NCBI GenBank assembly: GCA_040954595.2 | Contig: CM082584.2 | Span: 9,672,001 to 9,736,000 of the forward strand | Reading direction: 5' to 3' | Length of the DNA stretch: 64,000 bases | Origin: Balanoglossus misakiensis | Taxonomy: Eukaryota > Hemichordata | In this document: positions 60,541 through 64,000 of the stretch, piece by piece | Numbering within the stretch: position 1 is the stretch's first letter | How the letters are laid out: each line of letters begins with the position of its first letter | The notes under the pieces: generated by a model | Seen by the model: only the letters and a program-made list of their open reading frames with translations | Told to the model about the DNA's origin: nothing | Database searches by the model: none | Program-made: the position numbers and the translations under genes

Positions 60541-62331
60541 AAAATACGAGTATTGCGTATGCTTGCTTCAGGACGTGCCCTATGGACACCCGCAGTTTTG
60601 TTGATTCTCCAAAACGTTAAAAGTGGTTTGATGAAAGAGCCATTATCTCACGCCAGATGCGACACAACATTCCATTAATTACGTAGCCCATAGTATGTAT
60701 GTAAGTATACGAAGTATGCGGTTCGACTGGTCCGATACTAAGAACTCGATACTCTTGAAAGTAGAGCGGAATATAAAGTTTTGGGTAACTGGAGAAACGA
60801 TAGGTGTAATCTCTACAACGATGTTTCTTGATTCACTTGACTCGCTCACGGATACAAAATAATTTATTTGACTGATCATTCTTCTAAACCAGACTTTCAT
60901 CCATTTGTTTTTTCTTTTGTTACAAAATTATTGTCAGTCATTTTCGTGTTTGTCCATGATGAACGATGATACATACTGTGTCCGATTCAACTTTAGTTTA
61001 TCATAGAGACAGGCAGGCAAACAGACAGACAGGAGGACATTTGTGTATTGGTATATTATCTAATATATACAAAAGTGGTTGGCCGCGTCACGGTGTGGCT
61101 GGTAGAGCAGACCACGAACGACTCGTACCGTCCAGGGACAGGTTGATTGGTCCCCAGGGTTCGACGCCATAAACAACGCCATCGCGCGGTCAAGTGAACA
61201 GGGTCCGGAAGACTGACTGGTCAGGTCATTGACAACCTGATTCGCGACATAACAAATGCAACAGTGGTAAGTTTGTAATCACTTGTTTTGAAAGTTGTAA
61301 AAAGCATTTCGTTAGGATATATTGGCCCGATAACCAAGCCTGCAAATGACTATTTTCCTCGCCTGGTGGTGTATAGAGCTTTGACTTCGTTGGCATAAAA
61401 AATAGGAGAGACATTGTAATTAATTTACCATGGAGTCATGTATCCCGTCAATTATCTGTTTTCATATCTTGAAACAGGAATTCCAAATTAACTCCACAAT
61501 TGTGAGGAACGCGACGTCGGGTTTGAAGTCAACGACGTGTTGCTGCGTGTGTCTTAAGTTTTACTGCCGAGGTAAAATATCGATTCTTCATGTCGACTGC
61601 ACGGTTTGATGATGGTCGGTTTCGTTTGTTCTAGCGCTCGTCTTTGTTTGCGAAACATGAGCGTTTTCGCCAGCAAAGCATACGCTTGCCGTTGAACTAC
61701 GTGAGAAATACCAGACGTTTTGATTGTTTTTTTGGACAACAAATTTATCGTGGTTGTCTGGGGTTGAAACATCGATTCTGTTGATTGCGGGCGCGTCCTC
61801 TCTTGGCACCGTGACATGCAAGTGAGTTTTGTGAGTCATTATTCATTGTTAGGCGACATATTTTTGCTGTCAATTTGCTGCCCATTGTGATGTTGCGTAA
61901 TTGCGTGGAAAGCTGCCAGTATACTAATAATCAACACCTATCGGCATTCGTTGTTAGCTTTGTTTCCATGGCATTGTTTTGCGCTGGAAAACTTGCCGTC
62001 ACGTCAAATTTCTTTCAAAGGCGTGGGACACACATGTATGCACTGTCAAAAAGCTGTTCTGTGCAGACCCTTCTGATGAGCGACTTTATTTTCACTCGCA
62101 GAATTCCGCTTTTAATGCCGTGACCCGGAGACTACGGTACGGGGATGCAGTAACGAACGACAATTCCTTCGTGGAAGCTGCCCACGTGTGGACGAGGCTG
62201 CCAATATCAAGATGACAATCGCTGTCATTCGAACGAGGACAATAAACGCGTGCAAGAAAATTGACTGGAAAGTGCAACAGCAGATTTCTTCTCATCCTCA
62301 TCTAGAAGTAGAACCAACATTGCTTTGAGTA
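60541..62331. other. Intergenic region lectin/ST8Sia with SINE-like segment
   Basis: No coding region is supported. A tRNA-like A/B-box pair is annotated at 61090-61170. Probable ST8Sia 5' UTR lies near 62200-62331. Confidence 0.4.
61090..61170 (+). repeat. Possible tRNA-derived SINE head
   Basis: An A-box-like TGGCTGGTAGAGC (about 61096-61108) and a B-box-like GGGTTCGACGCC (about 61157-61168) have internal-promoter order and spacing. The segment does not fold as an intact tRNA: the anticodon arm and acceptor pairing are not convincing. It is therefore a tRNA-derived repeat or coincidence. Confidence 0.35.
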
Positions 62332-64000
62332 ATGGAGAAAATACAACTGAAGGGGGTATTTGCAGCACTTTTAATAATTTGCTGCTTGGGCTTCCTGCTC
62401 TGTTTTCGTGAGCAAAACAAATTCCATCGTGTACTGAGACCGGCTGGTAGGATACCGAGGTTTGACAGACATCCGTGCCTGAACCAAAGCGGTGACGCCG
62501 CAAGGTATTTCAAGATTGATGATTGTAAGATCGCCTGCGAGGGTCAGAGGCAAATAGTGGACACATGCAGTATTGAGAATTTGATTGAGTACGAGTTGGA
62601 AGCGTTGTGCGTCTGAAAGCGAATAATAGGCAAACAGTTTGCCCAGAGCAACTGCGGGTGATGGATGGGTGGTTGGGTGTGTGTCACATTTGTATTAGAT
62701 ACTACATGTACTTCCACCGTGGTTCTTAACCCGGCAGTTGAAATACTTCCACCGTGGTCCCGCATATCTACAAACGATATTCAAAAACTATTGCGCGTTC
62801 ATCTGAGCTCATGCTCAAAACAATATAAAAAATAAATCCACTGAGATACTGTCGGGTGTTTTTTGTCTTCTCAGCTTGAAAGAAGTGACGTCATCGACAT
62901 CACCGTGTCACTTCCCCCCGTGTCGCGTCTGTCCACCATCGCTGAGACGCGTCAGAAGTCTGAAGGATATCAGGTGAGAAAGAATGTCGTCGCATTTAGA
63001 CATTTATACATAGGAATTCATTCAGCAGAGACCTAAACGGGCGGGGGACTTTTTGCTAAGTTGTTTGGAATGAAACAAGATTATATTAACCTTGGTTTAT
63101 TTCGGTTCTGTTTTCGCATTCTGTAGAGATGTACTCTCCAAGGAAATAGACCTGCCGTCTACAGTGTCTATTTTTAATGACGATGCTGCTATAAAGTCGA
63201 AATGCTGTCATCAAATATGGCGACGAAAAACAGCCGACAAACGTACGGAACACGATGACTATTTTCACACTATTGGCCGACAAAGGACATGTGCAATCGT
63301 CGGCGGAAGCGGGATTCTGCTGAACAGCCAATGCGGCAAGGAGATCGACGACCACGAGTTCGTCATGCGCATCAACCTATCGCCCACTGTCGGTTACGAG
63401 AGGGACGTCGGCGGAAAAACCAACCTGTCGGCCGTCAACAACATCGTGATGCATAGCTTGAGGCGCTACATGTCCAACCCGAACGACGCGACCCAGAAGA
63501 GGAGAAACCGCATTTTCTTCAAGTCTCTCAAAAATCTTGGCGGGTCGATTCTCTGGTTCGGATACAACGTGAGTGAGAGGTCGTATCTGATGAACACAGC
63601 AAAGGGAGATCTGAAACGCATGAAAACGTTCAAACGAACGTGGAACCTGAACTATACACTTGCGTACTCAGTATTACCAATCTGGTCCCGAATAGTAAAC
63701 AGGTATTGTATTAAAAAATATTCAATATCAATGAAATGTTCCTGAACTGAAAAGTTTCACAGCGCACCACTTAAAGTATATTACCGTTATTTCTTATAAG
63801 AAGTCACGAATTGTCCACGTTCTTTATTTAAGTATGTATCATTTTATAATCAGTGAAGCTTGAGTAAGTTACCATTTCTACATTTTTTTTTTACAGATTT
63901 TGGAATAAAATAGACGGAACCAGTGAAGGGTTCTTGACTTTCACGGTCGCCTCTTTGTTTTGCGACCAGATCACCCTCTACGGATTTTGGCCTTTCAATG
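62332..64000 (+). CDS. ST8Sia-type alpha-2,8-sialyltransferase, 5' part (cut by window end)
   Basis: Likely exons are 62332-62606 (end uncertain), 62875-62973, 63127-63702 and 63897 to the window end. The N-terminus [25 protein letters not shown] is a short cytoplasmic tail plus signal anchor, as in Golgi glycosyltransferases. Sialylmotif L is clear: [34 protein letters not shown]... followed by RDVGGKTNL. Exon 4 carries sialylmotif [19 protein letters not shown] followed by TLYGFWPF, where YGFWPF is typical of ST8Sia (CAZy GT29). The enzyme would transfer sialic acid from CMP-sialic acid to another sialic acid in alpha-2,8 linkage. Motif III and the VS motif lie beyond the window. The exon 1 donor was chosen only by reading phase (GTGCGT at 62607) and is weak. 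Confidence 0.85.

Overview
This is animal nuclear DNA. Nearly every gene is split by GT-AG introns of roughly 100-1000 bp, and the products are metazoan: NFIL3-type bZIP factors, TRIR, RCL1, LMBRD2, REXO2, SKP2, FREM1, PLGRKT, an ST8Sia sialyltransferase, a C-type lectin and a death-effector-domain STAND protein. The ST8Sia gene, the FREM1-like gene with its terminal C-type lectin domain, tandem NADAR genes and small introns together suggest an invertebrate deuterostome, such as a hemichordate or amphioxus. That assignment is inference from gene content, not from a species-specific marker.

Layout from left to right. Two single-coding-exon NFIL3-like genes converge (601-2709 + and 9846-11570 -) with about 7 kb of non-coding DNA between them. 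Next come TRIR (14600-15654 -) and RCL1 (15908-18099 +), which diverge from a 253-bp promoter; LMBRD2 (19843-24762 -) and REXO2 (25864-27267 +), which diverge; and SKP2 (29510-32517 -), which diverges from the first of two tandem NADAR genes (32891-34389 and 34869-36300, both +). A large FREM1-like matrix gene follows (37476-48268 -), then a DED-STAND-TPR-transmembrane gene (51062-55005 -), PLGRKT (56224-57593 +), a type II membrane EGF/C-type lectin gene (58042-60448 -) and the 5' part of an ST8Sia gene (62332 + to beyond the window end). For almost all of these I could place exons so that every junction keeps frame and the summed coding length divides by three.

The strongest unusual signals are these. 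(1) The NFIL3-like protein at 601-2709 has two complete bZIP domains. Its paralogue at 9846-11570 keeps only the zipper half of the second one, and from memory the C-terminal tail of vertebrate NFIL3 resembles that same half. (2) Four perfect TTACGTAA sites, the recognition sequence of NFIL3/PAR bZIP factors, lie within 6.9 kb around these genes. (3) A 970-residue protein joins a death effector domain, a STAND-type NTPase, TPRs and a C-terminal tail anchor. (4) Two tandem NADAR genes have very different acidic tails. (5) Genes found on human chromosome 9 (RCL1, PLGRKT, FREM1, NFIL3) and 5p13 (LMBRD2, SKP2) sit together here, like the content of the chicken Z chromosome. (6) There are two precise foldback insertions, and a 44-unit CT repeat serves as the polypyrimidine tract of an intron.

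Most of the genes are unrelated housekeeping functions: RNA metabolism (TRIR, RCL1, REXO2), ubiquitin ligase (SKP2) and cell surface or matrix. A cluster-level pathway is not evident. A looser immune theme (NFIL3, DED-STAND, C-type lectin, NADAR ADP-ribose chemistry) is speculative.
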